Source: Hyposmocoma kahamanoa (Eukaryota > Arthropoda > Insecta > Lepidoptera > Cosmopterigidae). From it: 64,000 bases of DNA. The notes beneath the pieces are model-generated. The model worked only from the letters and a program-made list of their open reading frames with translations. It was not told the origin of the DNA and did not search any database. The translations under genes were made by a program, and so were the position numbers. The stretch's first letter is position 1, and every line of letters starts with the position of its first letter. Shown in pieces: positions 30,438-41,909 of the stretch. The stretch is from NCBI RefSeq assembly GCF_003589595.1, contig NW_020653750.1, forward strand, positions 6,773,474 through 6,837,473. Reading direction: 5' to 3'.

Positions 30438-31698
30438 ATGCAAAAACGCAAGCGAAATAAATGTAGTGATGATGATTACGACTATCTTGCTAGAAAATTG
30501 AAAAAGTTAGAACGGCATTTACGCTATAGTGATTCTTCGTCATCGGATGGTGAGAATCTTTCGTCTCAGAACCGACAGGGTGAGTCATAATATTTTAATT
30601 AATTTTAATTATATATTTTCTACTTTAATTATGGTGTGCTTATTCAACAAAGCTACATAAAGTAGGTTCTTTACCGTAATGATTACGTACATAGTGTACG
30701 TAATCATTAATAAATATATCAAAACAATTGAAAATCGGACTGTCCGCTTGCGGTTTTCCAATTCCACAAATCAAGTACATGCTGCTTGGATCTACCTAGT
30801 GGGTATTTCCATAGCTATGTATACTTACACCTACCATAGTGGTATAAATATACCTACTGGGTTCTCGTGTTTCTCAGTAGGAGTCTCACACAACCCACAA
30901 TTATGTTTCATTTAGCAAAATAATTATTTTGCTCACAGAGAGCGACCCTGTCGCCGCCGAAAACAACGTCGACCCTGCTGACAGTGAAAGCATGTACTTA
31001 CCTGGATGTTCCTTTTGGGTTGATGACCTCCTGGAGCCCACCGCTCATAGTGATACAGAGGCAGTCCACAGTCCGCACCGCGGTTACAAAACATAGTAGT
31101 TGCATCCCTCCCCGCTGCTGACACCAACGCCGCGCCATCGTCATCATCAACCGCGCCTGCTGAACAGCAGACTAATGCCGCCGGCACTGTCACCCTGCCA
31201 CTGCCCACGTCAGCCTCGATGTTCCTTCACATCTGTCACACCCCAAGTACCCACTTCACAGTCAAGTGAACTGAATCATACAAACATTCCTCAGCAAAGC
31301 CTGAGCTGGATCGAGAACTATTGGAATTACTTGGCGAAGATCCTACCTCTACTAAAGAGTACGGCAGTGACATTCAGAATGATCTTGCGATCCGTCTGAA
31401 CCACATCGCTACTTCCGGTCTTTCTAAAGAAATAGGAAAGGACTTAAAAGTAAAGTATCTGATTCCGGCGAATTGCAGGCTTATTAAAACACCAATGCTC
31501 AATCCTGAAATTCGAGCATCCCTAATAGAAAGTCGAGCAAAACGTGACAAGGGAATTGAAAATAAACAAGTACTGACCTCGTGCGCCTTGTCATCTGTCG
31601 GTGCAATAATCACGACATTTCTTTGTTCAGATTATAAAAACCCTCCAAACCCAAACGAGCTTTTGAAACTGTTGATGGACACCGCTCGTACATTATAG
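30438..31698 (+). pseudogene. DIRS gag-like ORF1, possibly with an intron
   Basis: The ATG at 30438 opens a basic start (MQKRKRNKC) followed by an acidic-serine stretch (LRYSDSSSSDGENLSSQ). At 30579 the reading meets GTGAGT, and at 30938 a CAG preceded by pyrimidines reopens an Ala/Asp-rich frame (SDPVAAENNVDPADSES); joining them keeps the phase. A Pro/Thr-rich low-complexity stretch follows with frame slips, then the conserved C-terminal domain (31285-31698): LLGEDPTSTKEYGSD, NHIATSGLSKEIGKDL, SLIESRAKRDKGIENKQV and LLKLLMDTAR. The order fits DIRS Gag; the final domain is typical of DIRS elements of animals. Confidence 0.75.
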
Positions 31699-32052
31699 GG
31701 CATATACAACACACGGACTCGATTTTACGACGGTTTTTTATTCTATTAACTGTAAAAAGGAATTGATCAGATAGAGAAAAAAATCAGGGAAAACTAAAAT
31801 ACATGAAATGCTTTTTGGTAAGAATTTGGCGGAAACATTAAATTAAAGTCAGCAAATATTATTAGAAGTCCGGAGTAGATATAAGATCAGCTACTACATT
31901 TAAGGGTACTGTTGCTCAGAAGCCTGGAAAGCCACCCATCAGGTCTTTAAACTCCAGAACGGCCCCCGCGAGCCTCAAACCGCGCCTGCGCCGGGGGGCC
32001 CAAGGATCACTCGGGCCGCACAGCGAGCTCCGACTCCGACATAGACGACGAC

Positions 32053-33800
32053 ATGGCAACACAGCGTCTCCAAGACATTATCGCGTCATCCGCACACACG
32101 TCAGAGGCGTTAAACACGGTAAAACTTGCTGGTCGTCTTTCTCATTTTTACGAGCAGTGGTCTATGATCACAAATAATCCAGTCATCCTGTCGTGGATTC
32201 TTAGTAATGAAATTAATTTTTCGTGTCCTGTTGTTCAAACAATTGTTCCTGCAGGACCTAAGTGCTCAGACTCCAAACAGGATGCCTTTATGTAATATAT
32301 AGAAGATCTTTTAACTATAGGAGCTATTTCCCTATATATATATCAAATGGTTGACCATGTGAAGGCCAATACATTTCTAGTTTTTTTTGTTGTCCCTAAG
32401 CCAAACGGTAAACAACGTTTTGTACTTAACTTAAAACAACTAAATAAGTTTATAAATACAGAACATTTTAAACTTGAAGACTTAAGGACAGTGTTAAAGC
32501 TTATATCAAAAGATTGCTCCATGTGCACAATAGATTTGAAAGATTATTACGCACTTTCTGATTAACATGCATCCGAATTCTAAGAAATATTTACGATTTA
32601 AATGGAATGGTAATCTTTTCGAATTTAACGTCTTACCGTATGGCCTAAATACAGCCCCTTATGTGTTTACAAAAATTCTCAAGTCTGTTGCAAAACCTTG
32701 AGGTCCAAGGGATACTTATTCACCTTTTATCACCTTTTATTTAGACGATTTATTTCTAATTGGTCTATCAAATAATGAATGATACCAAATGTTAATTGAG
32801 AGTCTTTGGGGTCCATCATTAATACAGAAAAAAGTATATTAGTACCTGGGAACACTTGTAAGTTTTTAGTAAACATAATAGATTTAAAAAAATTAGAGGT
32901 TAGATTACCTGATGACAAAAAAGAAATAGTTAAAAAAGATGTATTAAAATTTATAAAAATTAGCTATGTAAAATTTGAGACTTTGCTCGTTTTTTAGGGT
33001 TGCTCACATCTGCCTGGCTGGCCATAAAATACAGTTGGCTTTACACGAAAGATTTCGAAAGATGTAAATTTTTAAATCTTAATAATTACGACAAATTAAT
33101 GACAATTCCAGACACATTGTCCGCTGCATTTAAATGGTGGTTAAATGCTATTGATTGCTCAGTATGTAAAATAAAAAGTGATAAATATTCCTTGGGGCGC
33201 CGCCTATGGTGACTATACTGCCAGCTGTCCATGGGACGAACATGAACGCTCTCTACATATAAATTATATCGAGATACTTGCCGTCTTCTTGGGACTTAAA
33301 GTTTTTGCACAAAACTCTCAAAACTGTCAAATACTATTGCGTGTCGGCAATACGACTGCAATTTCGTATACTAATAGAATGGGTGGTGTGCAGTTCCCTT
33401 ATTTAACTACCATTACACAAAAATTATGGCAATGGTGTGAAGTGATGGTGCATGCAGACTACACCCGCCCCTCCGATAATGTAGTTGCGGATACTGAATC
33501 AAGAAATCACATCCCGATATTGAATGGGAACTTTCTCAAGAGGCTTACGCAAAAATAAGTTACCACGTCGGTAACGCTGAAATAGATTTATTCACAAGCA
33601 GAATTAACCGTAAATGTGAATTATATGTCTCGTGGCATAGAGAGCCAGATGCCTATGCAATTAATGTATTTACCTTATCGTGAACTACACTTTTCTTTTA
33701 CGCGTTTCCACCAATATCAATTATTTTAAAAACCTTACGTAAAATTATTAATGACGGAGCCACCGGAATTGTTGTTGTGCCACAATGACCCACCCAGCCT
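32053..33800 (+). pseudogene. DIRS reverse transcriptase and RNase H
   Basis: RT: VKLAGRLSHFYEQWSMITNN (32119), VVPKPNGKQRFVLNLKQLN, EHFKLEDLRTVLKLISKD, MCTIDLKDYY, KYLRFKWNGNLFEFNVLPYG and FYLDDLFLIG (about 32736-32765, catalytic YLDD). RNase H and adjacent: NYIEILAVFLGLKVFAQN, VGNTTAISYTNRMGGVQ (the usual Asp of VDN is Gly), SDNVVADTESRNH. The following segment EIDLFTSRINRKCELYVSW and YAFPPISIILK corresponds to the methyltransferase-like stretch seen in DIRS. At least six stops or frameshifts. The gene would make element DNA from RNA, probably as a circle. Confidence 0.85.
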
Positions 33801-34079
33801 TGGTTTCCTCTTTTCAAGAATCTTCTTATATCTAAGCCTTTGCACCTACATTCACATAGTGATTTGATAATTACTTCTTGTAGCAAGCGTGTTGTACTGA
33901 CGAATTACGCTGGTTGCCGGGAAATTGTCCGGACGTCGCTGCTCCGAAGAGGAGCCCCGCAGTCATCTATTCCAATAATGCTAACGTCCCTCTCTGACAA
34001 TACACTCAAGAAAGCTCCATAGATTCTTACAGCGCGTCAGTGTCCAATGTCCTTGGATTTATGATCCGTGTCCTTAACA

Positions 34080-34821
34080 CTGGTGCTCAATATGGCACAT
34101 TAAACAGTTGCTGATCTGCCTTATTATTATTACTCGGCCGAGACATTACAAATAATGATTTTATTCAAAGGTACTTTAAGGGAATCTTTCGTTTGCGGCC
34201 TACATTACCTAAATACAATCTTACTTGGAACATAGATCAAGCGTTATTAGCTGATTGGTTTCACAACGATAATCTAGATTTGGACAGAATTAGTAAAATA
34301 TTAATAACTTTGTTGGGGCTAGTCACGGCCCACAGAGTACAGACATTTTCAAAAATAAACATACATAATATTACCTTATTGGAATCAGGTTTCAATACAA
34401 AAATTCCGCATTTAATTAAAACCTCACATGGTCACGCGTAGGTTCGGTTCAGCCAGTACTTTCGTTACCTTTTTTCCCAGATAGGCTGCAAATATGTCCT
34501 GCGAGTGCTGTTAGAATATAACCAGGCATCTATGTCAAAGTCAACAAGCATTATTCATCTCGTATTGGAAACCTCATCGAGAGGTATCCTCACAAACTCT
34601 GAGCAGATGGGTAAAGAGTGCGTTGGGAAGCTGCGGGATTGACAACGTTGTTTACTGCGCATGGCACAAGACATGCAGCCACTTCCAAGGATTTTAGATC
34701 GGGCTTTAGTCCAGATACAATTCGGAAGACAGCAGGTTGGAGTGCAACCTCTGCCGTCTTCGCTAAACATTATTATAGAATGATTTCAAATAATTTATCA
34801 ATCGAGTATCGAATATATTAA
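34080..34821 (+). pseudogene. DIRS tyrosine recombinase
   Basis: RPTLPKYNLTWNIDQALLA opens the recombinase core. The catalytic Arg lies in LVTAHRVQTFSK (34321-34350), the His-x-x-Arg in TAHGTRHAATS (about 34657-34685), and the nucleophilic Tyr in FAKHYYRMIS (34765-34790). IRKTAGWSATSAVF is the usual box before the Tyr. A stop at 34441 and shifts near 34460-34610 break it. This enzyme replaces a DDE integrase in DIRS elements and inserts a circular DNA by site-specific recombination. Confidence 0.85.
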
Positions 34822-35061
34822 ATACTAAATTTTAATTTTCTTTATACATAACTGCAATACAAATATATTCAATAATTACTAATTACTTTTTTTATACTAC
34901 CTATATAATATGGGTAATTAATTAACATACTTTAATATTCACGATTGTTAAAAATAATCAATAAACAACTTAATTTATTTTTTTTGTTTTTAATACAAAT
35001 CTACCAAAACTATTACATATTTCCTTCCATGTAACATTTCACGACGGTTTTCTCTCTCAAC

Positions 35062-35159
35062 ATCTACATTGTGTATGAATGCTAATATCGAGAACGAAGC
35101 TTGAAGAGTAATTGATGATTAAGCGGACTTATCTGTACGTGAAGTTCTATCATAATTAC
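35062..35159 (+). repeat. DIRS internal complementary region
   Basis: Its first half (CTACATTGTGTATGAATGCT and on) is complementary to the outer end of the left terminal repeat (30219-30270). Its second half (GATGATTAAGCGGACTTATC and on) is complementary to the outer extension of the right end (37571-37617). This two-part layout is how DIRS elements template the joining of their ends. The piggyBac copy begins directly after it. Confidence 0.85.
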
Positions 35160-35163
35160 TTGA

Positions 35164-37316
35164 CCCTTGGCATGCCTGGTCGAATAAAATCACACGGTAT
35201 GCCTGGTGGGTCTGAGGGACCCGCAAATGGAAAAATATATTTTTAATGCAAGGCAATGGGCTAGAAATATTAGGTTGCATATCTTGATTATTTTTAATGT
35301 TATATGTATAAGAAATAAAATAAAAAAAGACTATTTATGTATATTAAATCTTTTAATAATGAAATTTAAAAACCTTCTTATTTTAAGAAACAAAAATTAA
35401 ACTGTTTAAAATAAATCATTTTACGTTTAAAATAGAGATCAAAATCAGACTTAGAGTAATTTAAGGCACTAACAAATCGACTTATATGCTATTAAAAAAG
35501 TATTTGGAAGAACAAAACGTAGGAACTCAGTAAAAATTCAGTCAGCATCTGATCGACAATTTTCGCATATATAATTTGCATGCTCCAGACAAATGTGACT
35601 TGTGCAGGAGATACAAGTGTATTTTGACTTGCGATCTTTTTTCACAGGGCATAAAAAGCAACGTTTTTTTATGCCAACGTCAGGTTTCTTGGGAGGTGGC
35701 CCTGATAATTCGCCCAGATGAGTGCTAATTCGTTTACGCATGCTCGCTGGAAGTCGCAAATTAAGTTTTCTTTCAGCTTGGTGTGGGGCTATCAATGCCA
35801 TGCCTAATTTTTTTATGAATTCTCTTCTGGTTGGTGTTTTATCGGGGCAGTTCAACATTTGAACGATTTTTGCATTTATCCCAGCTGTTTTGAGAATCCA
35901 GAAAAATATTGTTAGAGGCCATCTTTTTGAATTGCGAGATACGTTATATGTACGTATTAGTTTGTCAACATTATCTACTCCACTTTTCGTTTTGTTATAG
36001 AAAGTTATAACAGCGGGCTTTTGCTGGTCTCCTGTTTCAGGATCTATCTCACTATCATGATGGAGAGATGAGAGCATGAACACATTTTTATTTCGTTTTG
36101 GAATATAAGATGCAATTGTCAAATCGTTTTGGAATCCGAAGAGCGTGGTGTTTATCTCACGACGTTCATGGAACTTTGATGGGATACAGGCTTTATTGCT
36201 TTTTATAGTTCCAACTGCAGTCAGTTTATGATTTTTCAATAGGTGGTCGTATGTAGGATAGCTCGTAAACCAATTGTCCATTGTAACGTTTCGTCCTGTT
36301 TGAGAGATCGGTTGGACTATACGATCAACAACATCATGTGCCTTATTACTCACTTTGTATGGCCCATCGGGCTGTTCTCCTGCATAAATCTCCATATTCA
36401 AGGAATAGTATGTGTGGGCATCAACAAGGGCAATAATTTTTATCCCATACTTTGCTGGCTTATTGGGTATATACTGGCGAAACTTGCATCGACCACGAAA
36501 TGCAACAAGTTCTTCATCGATCGTTAAATTTTCGTACGGGGTGTAAATTTCCTTACAGTTTTTTACAAAGTCCTCATATAATTTTCTAATAGGTGCCAAT
36601 CTATCAATAGCTGCCCTTTCATCACGCGTATCACAGTCGTCGAATCTCAAAAAGTAGAGAATTTTTTGCTTCAGGTTTTACTCCTGGTGTTCCAGTGACA
36701 ATATTTTCACTTCTTGTGCGGACGCGCGAGTTTGGAGGATCACGGTACCAAATTGTGTTGTCTTTGCCCTTGTAAACAGCTCTGTGAGCAAAATTTGATA
36801 TTGACTGGTCCATCTCATCATCGCTAACACTACTTTCATCTTGAGGCTCAATGGTAACCTCTTCCACCGCCTCCTCGTCTGAATCATTTCGTATACTAAC
36901 ACGATCAGACTCATTCCCACTTTCATCAAAAGTCACGTCATTTTCGTCCTCTTCTATCTCCAAAATTTTACTGATTTCTAAACAGTTCAGTCTTCTAGCC
37001 ATTTTTTACTGTAACAATATTATTTTTATGAATAATTTACTACACTAGTCAAGGATATAACAAAAAATAAAAAAAAGTTACTTACAGATGAAGTGTTACG
37101 CCGTATGCCTGGTGGGGTCTCACAGGCCTGCACGCAATAATGCACGTACTACTCAGACGCGCGCACGCAGAGGACTGAGGAAGGGGCGGCAAAATGGCCG
37201 TTCGTTGATTAAGCGAAGCTACTGAAGCCCACGCCACCGTTTTTTTCAAATTTTACAAAATAACGTCGGTTTTTTGAAGTGGTGGGTCTGATAGACCCTA
37301 CCAGGCATGCCAAAGG
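35164..37316 (-). mobile_element. piggyBac-like DNA transposon, internally deleted
   Basis: The inverted termini are CCCTTGGCATGCCTGGT at the left end (35164) and ACCAGGCATGCCAAAGG at the right end (37316), next to TTGA (35160-35163) and TTAG (37317-37320), both one change from the TTAA target of this superfamily. Subterminal GTATGCCTGGTGGG motifs recur at 35197 and 37100, and small palindromes of the type GGGTCTGA..GACCC sit near both ends. One transposase gene on the minus strand. Confidence 0.92.
35538..37002 (-). pseudogene. piggyBac transposase, N-terminal/dimerisation part deleted
   Basis: It starts with ATG at 37002 (MARRLNCLEISKILE) and an acidic N-terminus (EDENDVTFDESGNESDRVS). Near 36650 the text jumps with a frame change from VKPEAKNSLL to FLRFDDCDTRDERAAIDRLA; in relatives these are separated by over 100 residues (the block with the WLG and YIGL motifs). 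The rest is open for 370 codons: the catalytic Asp residues lie in NLTIDEELVAFRG, VTMDNWFTSYP and SGVDNVDKLIRTY, and the C-terminal Cys-rich finger reads RCFLCPVKKDRKSKYTCISC and HANYICENC. All three catalytic Asp and the finger are intact, so only the deletion clearly disables it. Confidence 0.9.
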
Positions 37317-37404
37317 TTAGAGCTTTTCGAAGGTATTAGCATCCTCCCACCTTGAAACCATCATCGTGAAATATTATGTTTAACAGCTCAGCATTTCTCC
37401 AAAC

Positions 37405-37617
37405 TAAATGACAGCTCCGAGTCCCACCACAGTGAGTACTACCCACCTGTACTACCCACATATTTTTTTATTTTCTTTTTCTCCAAATTAAAGTGCGAAA
37501 CGACGAGTCTATATGTGAAACTACATTGTGTATGAATGCTAATATCTTCGAACGAAGCTCTTCGAGTAATTACGATAGAACTTCACGTACAGGTAAGTTC
37601 GTTTAATCATCAATTAT
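37405..37617 (-). repeat. DIRS right inverted terminal repeat and extension
   Basis: 37405-37580 mirrors the left repeat; 37571-37617 is complementary to the second half of the internal complementary region. Confidence 0.88.
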
Positions 37618-37936
37618 ATATAATATAGAAATTTGAAATTACCTTTATTTATTACCTATGACTTTTCGAAGTTATGTACATTTGTGAAAGTTTCTCTCGC
37701 TAACGGTGAAGAAGAATATTATAATGAAACTGCACGTCGAAGAAGATTCACAATCCTTGGAAAAGGAATGAGTCTCCAACTTCCATGGGGCTAGCGTAGC
37801 GGAACGTACCATACGACCATACAGATGTGCGTGCAACACCCTCTGAGCGCTTGCACTGAAGGCGATACAGTCAGCGGCAGCGGTAGGCACTTTTCGCGTA
37901 ACCTCGAGCGTGAGACAAAGCCCAGGTTTTGCCATG

Positions 37937-38110
37937 ATATTATTTTTTTTTTGTGAAATTACTCCACTGGTTAGTTATAATTATTATTAGTACAAAGAAC
38001 GAACACAAAGAAAAATCTCTTCAATCTGACAAGACTTGAACCTGCGTTTGTATGCCAAACTAGGGCCACCGTTCTACAAACCGAGGTGCTGATCGAGTCA
38101 GTATACGTTA
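37937..38110 (-). repeat. tRNA-derived SINE, family 1, second copy
   Basis: Body and tail align with 5778-5945 (GTGAAATTACTCCACTGGTT; GAACACAAAGAAAAATCTCT). Minus-strand B box GGTTCAAGTCTTG, A box region CTCGGTTTGTAGAACGG, less conserved than in the first copy. Confidence 0.6.
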
Positions 38111-38449
38111 CGATTTCTTAAGTGTTTGTTACAGATCTTTTGAATTGGTTTTTTCATTCATTCACTTTTCACATTTTCACATTTTAAATTTTGTTAGTTA
38201 CACTGATTGGTAGGCTATAACTTATATGCAATAACTTATATCACCCCTAGTGTCACCACTATACATAGGTATAGTCCGTACCATAAATATAGTCCAGGCA
38301 GTTATGGCGGCCACGGTAACGGCGTTTTCAAATTTCTATTGGGACAAGAGCCAATACATAGTTTAGCTATGTTCAAAGCTACCAACATAGTCAAAATAAT
38401 GCAAAAAAAATCGAAACAAATACGATAAAACAGTGACAGGTACTTCACT

Positions 38450-38995
38450 CTTTTTAACCGACTTGAAAAAAAGGCGGAGGTTTACGTTCGGCTGTATGTA
38501 TGTTTTCAGATTTGTCCGTCAATTGTATACCGTTTTTGAAAATTCATTTTTTGTTTGAAAGGGTGCACTCTCCCGGTGTTCCCATTGTCAACAAGTCAGA
38601 ATCTGATGAGGGGATCCCATGGAAATCGATGAAAATCCTCAAATTTTAATGACATACCGATTTCTCCACGAATTATGGACCGATTTTAAAACTATTTTTT
38701 TGTTTGAAAGGGTATACTTTCGAGGTAGTCCCTTATGCCAACGATGCTGTTCCGGGTTCGTTTCAGCTATCACAAATTAAAAAAAATATTTTCCGCAAGT
38801 CGACTTTTCATTTGACACTTGATACATGTAATTAACAAATCACCGTCACCACGACAACCAGAAAAAAGTATAAAATGTACACAGGAGTCCATAACAGTCT
38901 CATTGTCACTAAGAAGTCAGAATCTGATGAGGGGACCCCATGGAAATCGGAATAAGCCAACAAGCAAACTTTCGAGGTCGGTTTTTTTTTTCAAT
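38450..38995 (+). repeat. Dispersed ACCGACTT-family repeat, two internal units
   Basis: It starts TTTTAACCGACTTGAAAAAA and ends near GAGGTCGGTTTTTTTTTTCA, an imperfect inverted terminus. Internally, AGTCAGAATCTGATGAGGGG with CCCATGGAAATCG occurs twice (38598-38633 and 38912-38949), and TTGTTTGAAAGGGT occurs twice, so the copy contains a tandem duplication. Confidence 0.7.
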
Positions 38996-40284
38996 GAAAA
39001 AGTTGCAATTATTAATTGAAATTTTCTTATTTTCTATAAAACTGCTTTTGATTTATCGGTAAAGCTCCATGAGTGAAAAAACTGTCCAATCAAATTGTAA
39101 GGCAACAGTGGACGTTAAGTAAGTGAATTTTATGTGTAGTGTGTAAAAGTTATTTTCTGCGATTATTTGACATTGTCCGCCATATTTTATCGGATATTTT
39201 TGCAAACTTGTAAGTGTATAACGTAACTTCGTAATAAAATGGTATTTATCAAAGTTGTAAGACTACAGTGAACTATAAATGCACTTTATATAGGTAATTT
39301 TTCGTTATTTATTTTGACATTTTACATATCTTAGCCAACGGATATCTATGTACTATCGTACATAGCGTAGCGTAGATGCGGCGTTCCATATACAAGTTAT
39401 GTTTCACTGACGTGCGGTGAAGACACAACATTTCAGTATCATAGATTAATAAGCAATAGAGTGTTCTGACTACACAATAACAGAATTGGGGTAATATGAA
39501 TAAAATAGTTACTGTGGTTACCATTATATAAACATAGAAAAGACTAAGCTGCATGTTCTAAAGAGCATTACTTTTCCGCAATGAAAGTACATAACATAAC
39601 ATAACGTAACAACAATAATTTCAACAACTCGATTGTATTTTTTTTTAGTTAATTTGTTTTTCTTTTTAGTAATATAATAAATATAAATAGTAAGAGGAAG
39701 GCCCCTGCGTCAATGCAGAATGAAATGTATTGTGCAGCTAATAGCGACTTTGTCAGGGGCTTTACGTTAATTCCCCAACTATGGATAAATATCATTGGTA
39801 AACACTCAATAATACCTGCCTATCTGGCTCATTCCCAACAAGTATAGATTGTCGCGTCTGGTCACGGTACTACCACAGTGTAATGAACATATTGATTAGA
39901 CTGTGGTACTACGGTACTGGTACTCTTTGATGAAATTCAACACTATAATCTCAGTGCAGTATACAACATAGCAAAGTACAATCTTCTATGTACACATACA
40001 CCAAACCGCTCGAGCAGTTTGATTGCTTGGGGTGGTTTGCAGCGCGGTGAAATTTCATCGTGCAATCAAGCCGTCACCAGGCATACACTGACTGTTCGAG
40101 CTGTCCACTGCTCTCGCGCAGTTACCTCCCCCCGCGCTCTTCATTCCATGTCACTCGCGTAATTTCGCAGCAGCAAACTCTAAGCCGCCGCGGTCGTCGT
40201 CTGAGCAAAACTAGTAGTAGTAGTGCTTCTTCCTTAAAATCCATGTTGCTACTGATTTGAATGAAATTGAAATTGTCACTTGTT
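38996..40284. other. Intronic-type DNA, no gene seen
   Basis: No protein-like frame. A GC-rich stretch at 40040-40200 has no recognisable feature. Confidence 0.35.
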
Positions 40285-40325
40285 GAGCAGTTGATACCAA
40301 CTGCCGTAGTTGGTATCAACTGCTC
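40285..40325. repeat. Perfect 18-bp hairpin
   Basis: Arms 40285-40302 (GAGCAGTTGATACCAACT) and 40308-40325 are exact complements with a 5-base loop (GCCGT). It lies next to the dispersed repeat 40335-40598. Confidence 0.9.
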
Positions 40326-40334
40326 CAGTAGTTA

Positions 40335-40598
40335 TCAATAGTAGCCTCAAGCTGTTGACTATGACTGCAAGAGCAGTCTGTGTATGTTGGTCATTGGCTA
40401 ACTGCTCGAGCGGTCCGTGTATGGCTGCCCTTAGAGGTGTAATATTTTCTTCAAATTTAAATGGGACCAATCCTGAGAAACATTTTTTCCAACAAAAAAG
40501 AATCATCAAAATCGGTGCACAAATGCCAAATGAGTTATCGCATAACACACATACAGTCGAATTGAGAACTTGCTCCTTTTTTGAAGGCGGTTAAAAAC
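40335..40598 (-). repeat. Dispersed ACCGACTT-family repeat, minus copy
   Basis: On the minus strand it starts TTTTTAACCGCCTTCAAAAA and continues AAGTTCTCAATTCGACTGTA, as at 17159, then CCGATTTTGATGATTCTTTT. Confidence 0.65.
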
Positions 40599-41043
40599 AA
40601 AACAGTGTCACTATTGATAGTGTTTTGTTTGGAATATAGAGTTGCTGTGAATGTTCTTGTCTATAGATTGCAAGTCGTTGATCTTAGCTAACTTTTTATG
40701 AAATGAAAAGTGTTTTTCGAGAAATAAATATTGTAATTGTGACTTCTTGTTACTTTTTCTATGCTCACTTCTATTTTCCTCTCTTGTACGCCGCTCTATA
40801 TTGTATGGTAAGCAGTGGGAGATGTTTTATTTTTTACTTTGGATATTATTTTGTAGATAAAGTAAATCTAAAAACTTAAAAAAATAATTTTGTTATTATA
40901 TACTTATAACATTCAAAAACTTCGGCGTGTCCTCTTTTTTGGGATTCTCTTTTTTGGCATTCTCTTTATATTGAAATTCGACAATGTAACTAGGTATAAT
41001 CTATAGATATATTAGTATCATACTGATATTGTTATTGTTGCAG

Positions 41044-41213
41044 AAAAGGGAATTTTAAAAATATTAGCTCCACGTGTAGTAAATGCAACTGAACGCGTAG
41101 ATCGGGACACTAAGAACGGTATAATGGAGGTTTTTATGAGAAATTTGCACTGTAATAGGACTAAAAAACTTGTTAAAAAGTTGGATCACATTGTTTTCGA
41201 CTCTGGGTTTAAA
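41044..41213 (+). CDS. Candidate exon 4 of 5: host membrane protein, ectodomain
   Basis: Strong acceptor (GATATTGTTATTGTTGCAG ending at 41043) and donor GTAAGA at 41214. It starts with the last two bases of a split codon, which with the G ending 29747-29900 gives GAA, and ends in phase 0. The text KGILKILAPRVVNATERVDR, MEVFMRNLHCNRT, then KKLVKKLDHIVFDSGFK has two N-glycosylation sequons (NAT, NRT) and one Cys. It follows naturally on the glycosylated loop started at 16208, and leads into the C-terminal helix at 43255. Confidence 0.68.
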
Positions 41214-41909
41214 GTAAGATTATCGTATATTTTATATTTCTATAAATATTACTTTAGTCCGACTTCCCCTAAGACTTACAGTACAGTAGACAGACAGCAA
41301 TTTTAAGCTATTAAGCTAAGATTTCAATCAATTCTTTGCCAAATATAATGAGAAAGATCCATAGTTCTAACTGAGCAAGACGATGACTTAAATGTACTTG
41401 AATATTTTAGTAATTGTTACGTTATTTGTCTGTTAACTTCTACTTATATTGGATGTAAGAGTCTATACTCTGGCCAAATTCGATGTAGAATAAATGTCGA
41501 CAAACAAAAACATATGACTTATAGGATTTTCATCTCAGACTCTTTCACAGTTACCACAATTCCCCTGAAATTCAACAAGGTTATGGATAATATTAAATCT
41601 TGAAGTCATGTTTATAATTAATATTATTCAACAGAAATTTCAAATCACCTGAAATTACATAAAAATTACCAGTATTCAATTATTTGTAAAACTGTGTCAT
41701 CCCTAGTGACTTTTTGATTTGAAGGGAGAGATTGCAAACATTCGAGTTCTGGTGGTAATTCAAGTTCAGAATCGGAAATAGATACTGGATGATATAATTA
41801 TGTGGGAAATTAATATCAAATAAAATCTTAAAATTTTGTTTCTTTCCATCTACCATTACCTACCATCTAGCAGTAAATATTAATAGGATGCAAACATTTA
41901 TTTTTATTT

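Larger units (their letters stand above)
30219..37617 (+). mobile_element. DIRS-type tyrosine-recombinase retrotransposon, interrupted by piggyBac
   Basis: The order is left inverted terminal repeat (30219-30390), gag-like ORF (30438-31698), RT and RNase H (32053-33800), tyrosine recombinase (about 34080-34821), internal complementary region (35062-35159), then right inverted terminal repeat and extension (37405-37617). Taking out the piggyBac copy leaves about 5.2 kb. There are no target duplications, as expected for DIRS, which integrates through its recombinase rather than an integrase. All genes are interrupted by stops or frameshifts. Confidence 0.9.
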
